Of a stretch of 64,000 nucleotides of DNA, positions 42,771 to 52,389 are shown one piece after another. Numbering within the stretch: position 1 is the first letter of the stretch; every line of letters starts with the position of its first letter. Source of the stretch: Halocatena salina (GTDB lineage Archaea > Halobacteriota > Halobacteria > Halobacteriales > Haloarculaceae); NCBI RefSeq assembly GCF_023115355.1, contig NZ_CP096019.1:62001-126000 (forward strand), given 5' to 3'. A model generated the notes under the pieces. That model worked only from the letters and a program-made list of their open reading frames with translations. It had not been told where the DNA came from and searched no databases. Both the position numbers and the translations under genes were made by a program.

Positions 42771-43886
42771 TTACTCAACGGTGAGCAACGGTTTCGTTTC
42801 CAGCGACTGACCGGTTCCGCCATCGCTCGATCGGTAGATGGCTTCGAGCACGCGCTGGGTAGTGAGGGCTTGGTTAGGGGTGGCAAGCGATGAGTCGGAG
42901 CCGGCGATGGCGTCAAGGAACCGGAGTTGTTCGGTCCGGTGAGCATTGTCTTCGCGCGTGGTGATAGTACTATCCGAGAAGTGTGGAGCGCCGCTGGCAG
43001 CGGTTTCAAAGATCGTCAACTCCCCAGAATGGAGATCGAGTTGTGCACCAGCTTCCGTCCCATGGACGACAAACGTGGTATCTGGTGGACGATTGGCTGC
43101 CCACGCGACGTCAAGCGAGATCGTCGTGTCGTCCCCACATCGGATGAATGCGCTGGCAGAATCGTCGACGTCGAACGACCCGTCTCCTTCCGTCCCGTGC
43201 ATGTCGAGGTACGTGTACTCCGACCGATCGCCGAACACCGACCGGGTTACGCCCGATACGTCCGTCACCTCCGGAAATTCGAGCAGGTACAACGCGAGAT
43301 CGATCGCGTGTGCGCCGATATCGACGAGCGCGCCACCGCCCGCTGTCGCTTCGCTCGTGAACCACGACCCACGACCGGGGATTCCACGTCGACGGAGGTA
43401 GTTCGCCTCGATGTGGTACACGTCGCCGAACCGTCCGCTACGAAGGTAGTCCACCAACACTTCTACGGGGTTGGCAACGCGGTTGTGAAATCCTACCCGG
43501 CAGGTGGGGTCGTTATCTCGCGCTGCGCGTGTGATACGCTGGGCGCTCTCGGTGGTATGAGCGAGTGGCTTTTCGATGAGAACATCGAGATCAGCCTCGA
43601 AGGCGGCGAGCGTGTATTCCTCGTGATACCGGTTCGGTGTCGTGATGATCACTGCATCGACGTGGTCGTACAACGCTTCGTGCGAATCAAACGTCGGAAC
43701 GTCGAACATCTTTCCGAACTGCTTGCGCGCCGATGCAGCGATGTCCATTCCACCGGACAACGCCACGTCGTGCTGGGCAGCAAGCGACGTGAGCTGATCC
43801 GCGTGGTACTGTCCGATCGTGCCTAAGCCAACGATTCCGGTCTGTATCGGCCCAACCATGTCAACTGTTGACTGTTGTGACGCCAT
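42771..43886 (-). CDS. Gfo/Idh/MocA family oxidoreductase (second copy in window)
   Basis: The 371-residue protein has an N-terminal NAD(P)-binding GIVGLGTIGQYHADQL. It carries the EKPLAHT motif near residue 100, and a GGALVDIGAHAIDLALYLL segment with the likely catalytic Asp and His. An ATG 15 codons upstream is possible but less likely. The protein is only distantly similar to the enzyme at 3218-4333, so it is not a recent duplicate. It should oxidise a sugar or inositol, and the substrate is unknown. It stands alone, with no sugar genes beside it. Confidence 0.9.
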   Translation of the reverse strand: MASQQSTVDMVGPIQTGIVGLGTIGQYHADQLTSLAAQHDVALSGGMDIAASARKQFGKMFDVPTFDSHEALYDHVDAVIITTPNRYHEEYTLAAFEADLDVLIEKPLAHTTESAQRITRAARDNDPTCRVGFHNRVANPVEVLVDYLRSGRFGDVYHIEANYLRRRGIPGRGSWFTSEATAGGGALVDIGAHAIDLALYLLEFPEVTDVSGVTRSVFGDRSEYTYLDMHGTEGDGSFDVDDSASAFIRCGDDTTISLDVAWAANRPPDTTFVVHGTEAGAQLDLHSGELTIFETAASGAPHFSDSTITTREDNAHRTEQLRFLDAIAGSDSSLATPNQALTTQRVLEAIYRSSDGGTGQSLETKPLLTVE

Positions 43887-43983
43887 ACGTAATGAAGGTT
43901 TCTCTGTACCCGCCGACAGTTCGGCCACCACTGGTCAAAGAACGGTGGATGGGATGGAGCGTCGTTTCCCTGACGACAGCTCA

Positions 43984-44352
43984 CTAGAGTTTCGCGTCAA
44001 TGGCCGTGAGTACATCGGCGTACAGTTCGAACCGTTCGCCTCGAACGATGGAGTCGGTGCCCTGTGTGTCGAGAACTCCTGCGATCGAAAGTCGAGTCAG
44101 GTCCCGCTGGCGGAGTCCTTGGACGGACCGTCGGAAGTCGGATCGAGCCAACGTTGACAGGGGTTCGTTCTGCTCGATCGAGGCACACACACGGGCAAGC
44201 TCTTTGGTGTTGACCGAGGCGGTTGGGGCTAGGCGGTTCATATAACGGATGACAGTACGCCGACGCAGCGTGCTGATCGGTTCGAGAAACGACTCCTGAT
44301 CGGACAGTTCACGCAGTCGCTCAACGTGTGCTGTCGGATCTCTTCGGGTCAT
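43984..44352 (-). CDS. Winged-helix-like regulator (DUF7344-type)
   Basis: The 122-residue protein shows a helix-rich first half, SFLEPISTLRRRTVIRYMNRLAP, in which RRxTVIRYM is reminiscent of the haloarchaeal DUF7344 winged helix. A second region contains RRSVQGLRQRDLTRLSIAGVLD. A DNA-binding or regulatory role is plausible. No partner or target can be named. It lies 97 bases from the start of the Gfo/Idh gene on the same strand. Confidence 0.6.
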   Translation of the reverse strand: MTRRDPTAHVERLRELSDQESFLEPISTLRRRTVIRYMNRLAPTASVNTKELARVCASIEQNEPLSTLARSDFRRSVQGLRQRDLTRLSIAGVLDTQGTDSIVRGERFELYADVLTAIDAKL

Positions 44353-44608
44353 TGCTCGTCGATGTCGCCACGCGGTCTGTCACTGTGCACTGGTGTTTAT
44401 TAATTACAATACAGTAAATATTTTATGGTAATATACTAGTTAATACCTAACATGTATTATTATCTATGACAATTTTTATTCGTAAGTATTAATATTGTAT
44501 AAAACTGTATTGGATGGTTACTTCCACTACTGTAGACAGAGCCACGTGATAAGCGCAGTAATGGGTGTGAATAACTATCATTGATACGTTTGTGGGTTTC
44601 GCTATCCC

Positions 44609-44998
44609 GTGTCATCCATTGCCACGACCCTCACGAAAATACAGACGGTGAACCTCCCACGTCCTACGATAGATAGGATCGATGCGCTCGTGATAACTGA
44701 TGCAATCCGAGCGACCGGTTTGGGACCCGGTGCACAGTTTTACTTCGATCCGACGTCCGTCGATATGCTTGGACTGCTCCTTGCGTTCGGCGAACCGACT
44801 TTAGATCCGAATCAACGGACACGATTCACCCGAACCGTTCGGCGGCCATCGCCAAACCGGGAATCTCTCGAACTCGAAATTCCGATCGAAGGGCTGCAAG
44901 CGTTAGATATCGAGACACACATCCCTGATTCTGAACGGGTGATGGAGCTGTCTGTCTGGGCGGGATCACAACTGCTCGGGTTCGGGATCAATGAGTGA
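44609..44998 (+). CDS. Hypothetical haloarchaeal protein
   Basis: The 129-residue protein uses a GTG start and reads MSSIATTLTKIQTVNLPRPTIDRIDALVITD. The middle is hydrophobic (VDMLGLLLAFGEPTLDP), and the end is LSVWAGSQLLGFGINE. No family is recognised. The 256 bases upstream are very AT-rich, with TATA-like tracts near 44500, and hold no other gene. Confidence 0.5.
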   Translation: MSSIATTLTKIQTVNLPRPTIDRIDALVITDAIRATGLGPGAQFYFDPTSVDMLGLLLAFGEPTLDPNQRTRFTRTVRRPSPNRESLELEIPIEGLQALDIETHIPDSERVMELSVWAGSQLLGFGINE

Positions 44999-45069
44999 GC
45001 GGTCTGAGGGTTGGTAAGGGATGGTTATACGGTTTTTTCACTCCCCCTCGTGGTGTTTCACAGAAACGA

Positions 45070-45357
45070 TCAGCGCGTGCGGTCGATCTCGGCGGTTTGG
45101 TACCGGTACTGACGCGGATCGTCGGGGCAAGTTTGCCGGATAACGAGATTCACCTCTCGCAACCGTCGAAGAGCATACCGCGTCGTGCGCGGTGAGAGCA
45201 GCGTGCGATCACTGAGTGCTCGCGTCGTGAGTGGTGACTCGCTCTCATCGAGGACACGATACACCAGTTTCGCGCTAGGAGATTGATCCCGCAACTGTTC
45301 GCAGTCGGAATACGAACGCTCGATCGTGCTACCAGTCGACGTGTCGGCGGGTGACAT
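45070..45357 (-). CDS. Winged-helix transcription regulator
   Basis: The 95-residue protein has a MarR/TrmB-like helix-turn-helix region: SAKLVYRVLDESESPLTTRALSDRTLLSPRTTRYALRRLREVNLVIRQ, with the wing in CPDDPRQYRYQ. Many haloarchaeal regulators of this small size control single neighbouring genes. Its own target is not evident. The DsbA-like gene stops 105 bases upstream of its start, on the same strand. Confidence 0.75.
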   Translation of the reverse strand: MSPADTSTGSTIERSYSDCEQLRDQSPSAKLVYRVLDESESPLTTRALSDRTLLSPRTTRYALRRLREVNLVIRQTCPDDPRQYRYQTAEIDRTR

Positions 45358-45462
45358 ACACGAACAGTATCGAGGGAAGACGGAAACCGGTTCCCATTCG
45401 ACAGCCTCAACTGTCTTTCTTCAAGAGCAGAATCTGACATCTCAGCCACAATTGACCGTCGA

Positions 45463-46182
45463 TCAAGAGTCAGTGGCATCAGTGATTGCAGTAGTGAGTT
45501 CGTCCGCAGACGGCGCTTCTAGTTTTTGGTCGTTGACGAAGACGGTCGGCGTTCCCTCGACACCCCGATCGGTGCCGTGCTCGCGTTCCTGTTTGAGTAG
45601 CTGGCAGTACGGCAGCTGTTCGGACGCATTCCGGACAGTTTTCGGATCGGTTTCCGTTTTCTGGGCGAGTTCTTCGAGGACGGCAGTCGAATACTCTGAT
45701 TGGTGTTGGTACGCCTGTTCGGTAAACTCCCAGAACGCCGCCTCGGATCTGGCGTCTTGGACCGCGCGAGCGGCGCTTGCAACGGGGTAGGACCATTCTG
45801 AAACGGGAATCGGGAAGTCGTGGTGAACGAATCGGACTGTGTCTGCTGAGGTTCGGTCGCGGACAGTTGGATACGCTTCGGTGAAAAAGTCTTGGCAGTG
45901 GGGACAGTCGAAATCCGTGTAGATCGCAACCGTGACGGGAGCTTCCTCGGGACCGGAAGCAGGGGCTGGCAGCTCCGTTATCTGATCGCCCGTACAGTCG
46001 GGCGGATCGGGTCCACCGAGAAACGGAACGGTACAGCCAGCGAGCGATCCGACGGTTCCCACGCTAAGGGCGAGCATTGCTCGCCGCGACAGTCTCCGGG
46101 GGGTGGGTGTCGCGTCGTCACTGGAACCGTCTGAGGACCGTTCGCTCGGGGCTGAATGGGGAAAGCGATTCGATCTAGTCAT
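45463..46182 (-). CDS. DsbA-family thioredoxin-fold Tat lipoprotein
   Basis: The 239-residue protein has a twin-arginine signal (RLSRRAMLALS) and lipobox (SLAGC), then a DsbA-like thioredoxin fold. The redox centre is DFDCPHCQDFF (CPHC). GVEGTPTVFVNDQKL holds the conserved cis-Pro loop. It should introduce or shuffle disulfides in exported proteins. Its start shares one base with the rtcB stop (TGATG), so the two are probably translated together. This is a curious pairing, since RtcB is a cytoplasmic RNA ligase. Confidence 0.92.
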   Translation of the reverse strand: MTRSNRFPHSAPSERSSDGSSDDATPTPRRLSRRAMLALSVGTVGSLAGCTVPFLGGPDPPDCTGDQITELPAPASGPEEAPVTVAIYTDFDCPHCQDFFTEAYPTVRDRTSADTVRFVHHDFPIPVSEWSYPVASAARAVQDARSEAAFWEFTEQAYQHQSEYSTAVLEELAQKTETDPKTVRNASEQLPYCQLLKQEREHGTDRGVEGTPTVFVNDQKLEAPSADELTTAITDATDS

Positions 46183-47621
46183 CAGTCGAGCGCCTTCAGG
46201 TTGTGGACGACATCGAGTCGATCGATGATCGTCGCCGTCGGTTCGACCGCCGCAGCGATCGCGTCAGCGGATTTGTACGCCATGGGGGCCTCATCGAGCA
46301 CGTCTTCGACCACTGATTCGGAGTACACTCCGTCCATCGCCGTCGTGAAGGCGTCCATCGAGCCGTTCTCTTTAGCCTCCCGACGGCTCATCACTCGACC
46401 GGCACCGTGAGGAGCAGTTCGGTGGTAGCGTTCGTTTCCGCGCCCGCGAGCGAGGATCGATCCGTCCGCCATATTGAAGGGGATGACGAGTCGTTGTCCT
46501 TCTCGGGCCGGAGTTGCGCCTTTCCGAACGATCAGATCCTCGAAATCGATGTAGTTGTGAATGCTGGATACGGTTTCGACCGGTTCAATCTCCAGCGCCT
46601 CACAGATCGCCTCGCTCATCAGTTCACGGTTCCAGCGGGCATACTGCTGTGCGAACAGCATGTCGACGTAGTAGCCGTGGGCTTCTCGACCTTCGAGCCA
46701 GTCGAGCGCCTCGTTTCGGTCCTCGGGGTGGAGGTTCGTCAGGGCTTGGAACACTCTATCGACCTCGGCATCCTCGAACTCCGAACGGATCCGTTCTTTC
46801 TTGAGCGGCGACTCACCCATTCCGCCCGTTACCCACATGTGTAGTTTCTCGTCGCTGACCGTCGCCGGGTCGAATTTGAGGTACTCGTAGTACTCCTGGG
46901 GAATCGATTCCCGAACCGCCGCCGCGTTCCGACGATCGGTCGCTATCGACTGCCAATGCTGGGCGACCGCCATCCCGAGGTACCGAGAGCCGCTGTGAAT
47001 GACGAACCAGTACTCTCCCGATTCACGCGCGCGAGCGAACTCGACGAAGTGATTCCCACCGCCGAGGGTACCGGCACTTTTGATCACGTGACCCATCCCG
47101 ACCGATCGCCCACCGAGCACGCGTTGACAGAGAGACTTGAAGTACGCCCCGTCATACCCATCGAAGGAGAATTCGATGGGATCGATCTCCTGTCCGAACC
47201 GCTCGCGGTAGGCGTTGTCGAATCGGTCGAACACCTCGTTGGCTCGCTCGAACGGGAAGGTATCGATCAGGTGCGGTGCGTCGTCGTAATCGTGTACTGA
47301 CCGCCCCATCGGTATCGCCGAGCGCACCCGGCGCTCGCGCTCGGCATCCGTACACGGCAGCTCGTTCCCGATGTTCGTCGCAGCCATACCACAGCCGACA
47401 TCGACGCCGACGATGTTCGGAACGATGCGATCGGACAGCGACATCGTAAATCCGATCGGCGCGCCCGAGCCGGGGTGACAGTCGGCCTGCATCACGATCG
47501 GCTCGGTGAACGCCGGATGATCGATCAGCTCTTGAACTTGATCGACGACCTCCGATTCGAGAAGAGACTCGTCGTCGACCATGAAGCGAGCGTCGGTGTG
47601 CGTTCCCGTGATCTGCTTCAT
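46182..47621 (-). CDS. rtcB: RNA-splicing ligase RtcB
   Basis: The 479-residue protein matches archaeal RtcB, with VDVGCGMAATNIG, LGGGNHFVEFARARE, WFVIHSGSRYLG and TAPHGAGRVMSRREAKE in order. His in HGAGR is the expected GMP-attachment residue. RtcB seals tRNA exons left by splicing and repairs 2',3'-cyclic phosphate RNA ends using GTP and Mn2+. There is no intein. The length is normal. The downstream DsbA-like gene overlaps its stop codon. Confidence 0.97.
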   Translation of the reverse strand: MKQITGTHTDARFMVDDESLLESEVVDQVQELIDHPAFTEPIVMQADCHPGSGAPIGFTMSLSDRIVPNIVGVDVGCGMAATNIGNELPCTDAERERRVRSAIPMGRSVHDYDDAPHLIDTFPFERANEVFDRFDNAYRERFGQEIDPIEFSFDGYDGAYFKSLCQRVLGGRSVGMGHVIKSAGTLGGGNHFVEFARARESGEYWFVIHSGSRYLGMAVAQHWQSIATDRRNAAAVRESIPQEYYEYLKFDPATVSDEKLHMWVTGGMGESPLKKERIRSEFEDAEVDRVFQALTNLHPEDRNEALDWLEGREAHGYYVDMLFAQQYARWNRELMSEAICEALEIEPVETVSSIHNYIDFEDLIVRKGATPAREGQRLVIPFNMADGSILARGRGNERYHRTAPHGAGRVMSRREAKENGSMDAFTTAMDGVYSESVVEDVLDEAPMAYKSADAIAAAVEPTATIIDRLDVVHNLKALD

Positions 47622-47691
47622 TAGCGGAGGGTTGTTTCCGTTCGTTGATGGCTGTTTCGCTAGGGTGAGAGACTACCGCACACAGTCGCCT

Positions 47692-48306
47692 TCACACCGG
47701 ACGCGACAGGGCCAACAGCCAATCAAACGCGTACGGCGAGAGCAACACGGTACCAGCGTGGTACCAGAGAACACCACCGATAACCAGACTGATCGTTCGT
47801 CGGTCGTACCGAGCGGGCCATCCGCTCCAAAAGCGAGGGATCACCAGCAACAGCGCCAATGAGACGAGGACGTATCCAGCAACCAACCCGGCGCTCGCAG
47901 TGCGAATGAGTTGCTCGACGACTGCTGGGTCGGCGTACTCGACGGCGATCACGTCGACAGTGAGTGCAAATACCGCGATCTCGCCGCCGCCGACCATCGT
48001 CATCCACACCACGTAGTTTCCGGCCCACCCACCGAACGGACCGACACGTCCGAACAACGAACGGATACGGTTACTCACGAGAAACGGCACCGCTACGAGT
48101 GATGCACACAATCCCAACCAAAGGCTGAACATCCCGATCCGGATCGTGCCGTACGCAAAATCCGCAGAAACGAATCCAACTATCTGGACGATACCCATAC
48201 TCATAACCGCATTCGTGCGACGATAATAAAGCGATCGAGAAACCACAAGATGGGATCGAGGCTGTTCGTTGGTGCGTTTCGCCTCTTCGATGCTGACGGT
48301 TTCCAT
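47692..48306 (-). CDS. Polytopic membrane protein of unknown function
   Basis: The 204-residue protein has five or six membrane helices. These include AVMSMGIVQIVGFVSADF, GMFSLWLGLCASLVAVPFLVS, GNYVVWMTMVGGGEIAVFALTV, GLVAGYVLVSLALLLVIP and ISLVIGGVLWYHAGTVLL. Short charged loops with a DRRT motif join them. The N-terminus is polar and probably cytoplasmic. No transport or enzyme signature is seen. It is divergent from the metalloprotease gene and is followed by rtcB on the same strand. Confidence 0.65.
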   Translation of the reverse strand: METVSIEEAKRTNEQPRSHLVVSRSLYYRRTNAVMSMGIVQIVGFVSADFAYGTIRIGMFSLWLGLCASLVAVPFLVSNRIRSLFGRVGPFGGWAGNYVVWMTMVGGGEIAVFALTVDVIAVEYADPAVVEQLIRTASAGLVAGYVLVSLALLLVIPRFWSGWPARYDRRTISLVIGGVLWYHAGTVLLSPYAFDWLLALSRPV

Positions 48307-48506
48307 CGTCTGTCAGGTGATCGAGCACAATCGTAATCACGTTTCGCTCGAGCAAGCGGCGCGCCGACCGCAGTTGAGAAAACGATCGATAAAATAAATA
48401 GATCAAAGAAGTTAGTGCACACATCACTTTTCATTAGTGACGGAACGTCCCAAGCATAAATGGGTTATCATTATATCTGTCTGTTCGTAATGATGGCGTA
48501 TATCTC

Positions 48507-50891
48507 ATGAAACGCTCGATGGTTGTCGTCATGTCGATGGTGATACTCACCAGCTCAATCGTATTTGTTAGTATATCTCCTGCATCTACATATAATGAGG
48601 AAGTAATATCAGAGCAGAGAAAAAGTCAAACGGATACATCACATATAGACTCGACCGACGAACGGATGATCTCCAACCGTTTTTCGGATGGCACCGAAAT
48701 AGGAGTCGAGAAGCCGGGATCATCGAACGAAACCACCACAGACTATCGTTCTCGTGGACTCTCACCGAGGGAACTCCAAAACGTCACGTTCGATCCGTCC
48801 TCAGTGCCCGAAACGATTGAAACGTCCGATGGGTATCACAGTATGGCAGAGAATGACAGTCCGACGGTCGGGACCACGAAGACGTTTCCCTCATTGAACT
48901 ACACGGCTGGGGAGTATTCGTTTCGGAACTTTACACTTCGGAACTACACCGAAAACAGTTCGGTGTGGGTAGCAGAGGATCTCTCGTGGCCAGAAAACGA
49001 TTCCCGTCAGACGCCGACTGTCACGGACGCGCAGATCGAGTATCTCACTACGGAGTACGAAGAGACGATGTATCCCACAAACAAACGACTTTTCGGTGCT
49101 CCGGACGTCCGAGATGGGACCGATGCTAACCTATCCGAAGAGGGAGAAGTCCCGGAGGATTACTACCGATCGCCGGACGGTGAGAATCGAACGATCATTC
49201 TCGTGGATAACGTCCGCGATGAGAACTATTTCAACGAGAGCTATCCGGTGTTCACGTCCGGGTTTTACTCGTCAGTCATCGAGCGCCGAATCGATCGGAA
49301 CGTTTTGACCGTCGATACCTACGACTGGGACAGTCGGCTCGGATCGATGGACGCACCGTGGCGTCCGGACACAAACGAGAGTACGAACACGAGCGAGGCG
49401 AGCGTCCACGCGATCGAGGGAACCGTGACACACGAACTTCAGCACTTGATTCACGACGATCACGACCCCAACGAGACGACGTGGATCAACGAGGGGATGT
49501 CCGAGTACGTGGAGTACGCTGCCGGGTACGGATTTCCACAGAACCATATCGATGCGTTCGAGAAACGGCCGAACAATTCCCTCGTCGAATGGGGTGACCA
49601 AGGAGCTATCAACATCCTCTCGGATTACGGGATGGCGGCATTGTTCCAGATGTATCTCACACAGCAGTATGGTGAATCATTCACACAAGAGTTGGCCCGT
49701 AATCCCGACAACGGGATCGAGAGCATCGAAACGACGCTCGATGAAGTGGGCGTGAACCAGGATTTCTATGGGGTGTATCAGGACTTTTCAACGGCGTTGA
49801 TCGTAGAGAGTGCCAACGGTTCGGTTCGGACAAACGATTCCGATCAGTATCGGTTCCAAGGGATCGACATCAATGTGAGTATGACGAACACCACGAACGA
49901 ACGGACACCGGCGTGGGGAAGTTCCTTCGCCGTCTTCGAAAATTCTGTGAACGATTCTCTCGTCAAGTTCAGTGCCAACGGAACGGAGTTCCGACCCCTT
50001 CCGTGGGAGACGGTTCCGCCACCGAACGCAGAGACTACTGCCAATGAGTCGAACCGTTCGAACGAGACTGTGTTGTGGGGTGGTCGTGGCAACCTCATGG
50101 ACAATAACGCCATCATGACGGCCGATCTTCGGGATACCGAGTCGGCGACGTTGTCGTTCGAAACGTACTACAACATCGAACAGGGGTGGGATTATGGTTT
50201 CGTTCAGGTGTCGACCGACGGCGGCGACACGTGGACCACGCTGTCGAACGAAAACACGAGCGAATATCTGGCCGAGCCCGAAAGCGCATATCAGCCACTC
50301 ACCGAACACCTACCCGGATTCACCGGCGATACAGACGGCGAGTGGACCACCGAGTCGTTCGATCTTTCGGCGTACAGCGGTCAAGAAGTGCTGATCTCCT
50401 TTCGGTATATGACCGACTACGCGACCAACGGTAATTCCAGTTCGACTCCAGGAACCGGCTGGTATCTTCGAAACGTCGAGATACCGGAAGTGGGGATTTC
50501 CCACGACGGATCGGACACCGATCCGTTCCGAGACAGTAGCGAAGTACACGACGAACGCGTCAAATACCAGTTTACGGCCGTTGGAATAACTGAAAACGGT
50601 ACAGCTGAGGTCAAACAGATGGATGCCCGAACGTTTACTGGCTCCACGAACGAAACGTGGTACGACGTTTTCGAGGGATCGGAGTACGATCGAATCATCA
50701 CCACAGCCACGTGGGCAGCTCGTCCCAACGAAATCGGAACCGTCCCATACGAGTTTAGCGTGACGCCGCTCACCGAGCACATCGACGATCTGATCAACGA
50801 TATCCGCTACCCGTGGCGGTACACCGCGCTCACGTCCGAAAACGACCCGTTCCAAACGCCGGTCGCACGGCCCAGCGTCGTTGCCGACTGA
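48507..50891 (+). CDS. Secreted M6-like (immune inhibitor A-type) metalloprotease
   Basis: The 794-residue protein has a signal peptide (about residues 3-24). An acidic, Asn-rich propeptide-like region with many Asn-X-Ser/Thr sites follows. The zinc motif is HELQH (His309, Glu310, His313), with NEGMSEY containing Glu329 as likely third ligand. After the catalytic domain come a beta-rich GWDYGFVQVSTDGGDTWTTL domain and a C-terminal beta domain, as in immune inhibitor A-like proteases. These enzymes degrade extracellular proteins. No membrane anchor is seen at the C-terminus, so the protein is probably released or retained by the surface layer. Confidence 0.85.
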   Translation: MKRSMVVVMSMVILTSSIVFVSISPASTYNEEVISEQRKSQTDTSHIDSTDERMISNRFSDGTEIGVEKPGSSNETTTDYRSRGLSPRELQNVTFDPSSVPETIETSDGYHSMAENDSPTVGTTKTFPSLNYTAGEYSFRNFTLRNYTENSSVWVAEDLSWPENDSRQTPTVTDAQIEYLTTEYEETMYPTNKRLFGAPDVRDGTDANLSEEGEVPEDYYRSPDGENRTIILVDNVRDENYFNESYPVFTSGFYSSVIERRIDRNVLTVDTYDWDSRLGSMDAPWRPDTNESTNTSEASVHAIEGTVTHELQHLIHDDHDPNETTWINEGMSEYVEYAAGYGFPQNHIDAFEKRPNNSLVEWGDQGAINILSDYGMAALFQMYLTQQYGESFTQELARNPDNGIESIETTLDEVGVNQDFYGVYQDFSTALIVESANGSVRTNDSDQYRFQGIDINVSMTNTTNERTPAWGSSFAVFENSVNDSLVKFSANGTEFRPLPWETVPPPNAETTANESNRSNETVLWGGRGNLMDNNAIMTADLRDTESATLSFETYYNIEQGWDYGFVQVSTDGGDTWTTLSNENTSEYLAEPESAYQPLTEHLPGFTGDTDGEWTTESFDLSAYSGQEVLISFRYMTDYATNGNSSSTPGTGWYLRNVEIPEVGISHDGSDTDPFRDSSEVHDERVKYQFTAVGITENGTAEVKQMDARTFTGSTNETWYDVFEGSEYDRIITTATWAARPNEIGTVPYEFSVTPLTEHIDDLINDIRYPWRYTALTSENDPFQTPVARPSVVAD

Positions 50892-50956
50892 GGTTCTGCT
50901 CAGACACTCGGCAAAAGTGGGCTGCAATGGACGATCAATCCGTTACGATCGAGACG

Positions 50957-51388
50957 TCATCCATCTACCGTCGGCCAGTACAGTTCTCCATCGAAGAGCG
51001 CGTGGGTGAGCGAGAATTGGCCGGGACCGGTTGCGACGAGCGAAAGCGCCATCACAAAGAGAACGAGTGTATACTCATACCCGCTGAATCCTTGTGGAAG
51101 GTGGACCAGGACGGTCGCAACGAGCATGTTGATCGCTATTCCGATCGCGGCGTGTCGGACGAACAACCCCGCCACTAGCAACACGCCGCCACCGAACTCG
51201 ATCAGTGCGACCAACCACGCCAAGGCAGTGGCCGCTGGAAAACCCAAACCGCCGATAGTCGCTGCAAAATCCGAGATCGACATCGCGGCCGGACCGACAC
51301 CCATCAGTTTTCCGACTCCGTGGATGATCATGACGACACCGAGTCCAGTCCGAATCAGGAACGGACCCCATCTATTCGTGCTTGACAT
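50957..51388 (-). CDS. DoxX family membrane protein
   Basis: The 143-residue protein has four membrane helices with the DoxX pattern. They are WGPFLIRTGLGVVMIIHGVGKL, GLGFPAATALAWLVALIEFGGGVLLVAGLFV, AAIGIAINMLVATVLVHLP and YEYTLVLFVMALSLVATG. DoxX-type proteins are found in thiosulfate:quinone oxidoreductase and in other redox or stress-related complexes, where their exact function is not clear. The gene is single and divergent from an alpha/beta hydrolase gene. Confidence 0.9.
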   Translation of the reverse strand: MSSTNRWGPFLIRTGLGVVMIIHGVGKLMGVGPAAMSISDFAATIGGLGFPAATALAWLVALIEFGGGVLLVAGLFVRHAAIGIAINMLVATVLVHLPQGFSGYEYTLVLFVMALSLVATGPGQFSLTHALFDGELYWPTVDG

Positions 51389-51495
51389 ACCTATCTGGCG
51401 TTTCTAACGGCGTTCCTTTATGTCTTCTGAGAAACATCGCTTCACGAATCGGATTAGATCGGCGAAACACACTATACTGTCGTGTCCGTCTACCG

Positions 51496-52347
51496 ATGAC
51501 GATGGAACGGACCGATCGGTTCTGTTCGGTGGATGGGATCGAACTACATTATTCGGAGTGGGGGGCGGCGTCAGCTCCGCCGGTGGTATGTATGCACGGC
51601 CTGTCGCGCGTGGGTCGAGATTTCGACCCGATCGCGCGGCGACTCGCTGATACGTACCGGGTGCTGTGTCCGGATCTTCCTGGACGAGGGCTGAGTGGAT
51701 GGGACGATCCCACGGCGTACACGAGCGAAGCTTCCGCGGCGCGAATGGTCGGGTTCTGTGATGCGCTTGGACTCGAATCGATCCGATGGATCGGGACCTC
51801 CATGGGCGGAGGACTCGGTATGGCGCTGGCCGGTGGATCTCTGTCCGACCGAATCACCCATCTCGTCGTGAACGACGTCAGTCCCGATCCGATCCACGAC
51901 GCCGACGATCAGGCGTTGGCACGCATCAACGAGTACGTTCCACAGCCACCAACCGTCGACACCGTGACGACGTTGGAGGCGTACTACCGGGAGATCTACG
52001 AACCGCGGTTCAGCGAGATGACCGATACCGAATGGCGACGGTTCACGATAACGTCAGCACGCCGGACCGACGACGGGCGGATTACGCCCGCTTACGATCC
52101 ACGGATCATCGAAGCCCTCGAAACGACGACCGGGACAGAAACGGATCCGTGGGCAGTGTGGGACGGAATCACTGCCGACGTCTGTATCGTTCGCGGAACG
52201 GCGTCCGGAATCCTTCCTCAAGAATCGTTCGAACGGATGACTGACCACCAACCGACTGCCAAGACGATCACCGTCGACTGTGGACATGCTCCGGCACTGA
52301 ACACCGACGACCAGATCGACCCGATCGAAGCGTTTTTCGCTCAGTGA
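51496..52347 (+). CDS. Alpha/beta hydrolase
   Basis: The 283-residue protein has an alpha/beta-hydrolase fold with VVCMHGLSRVGRDFDPI (oxyanion strand) and VLCPDLPGRGLSGW. The nucleophile elbow is IRWIGTSMGGGLGMALAG with Ser in GTSMGG, followed by a late VDCGHAPALNTDDQ with catalytic His. Both ATG 51496 and ATG 51502 are usable. The family covers esterases, lipases, C-C hydrolases and haloperoxidases, so the substrate is not known. It stands between the DoxX gene and the ModE-like regulator. Confidence 0.88.
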   Translation: MTMERTDRFCSVDGIELHYSEWGAASAPPVVCMHGLSRVGRDFDPIARRLADTYRVLCPDLPGRGLSGWDDPTAYTSEASAARMVGFCDALGLESIRWIGTSMGGGLGMALAGGSLSDRITHLVVNDVSPDPIHDADDQALARINEYVPQPPTVDTVTTLEAYYREIYEPRFSEMTDTEWRRFTITSARRTDDGRITPAYDPRIIEALETTTGTETDPWAVWDGITADVCIVRGTASGILPQESFERMTDHQPTAKTITVDCGHAPALNTDDQIDPIEAFFAQ

Positions 52348-52389
52348 CCGCGTGCAGGTCGTCGATACACTGTACGATCGCAGCGAGCG

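Noticed and set aside
42927-43826. A 299-codon plus-strand frame
   Set aside because: It is antisense to the second Gfo/Idh gene and arises from the GC-rich third positions of that gene.
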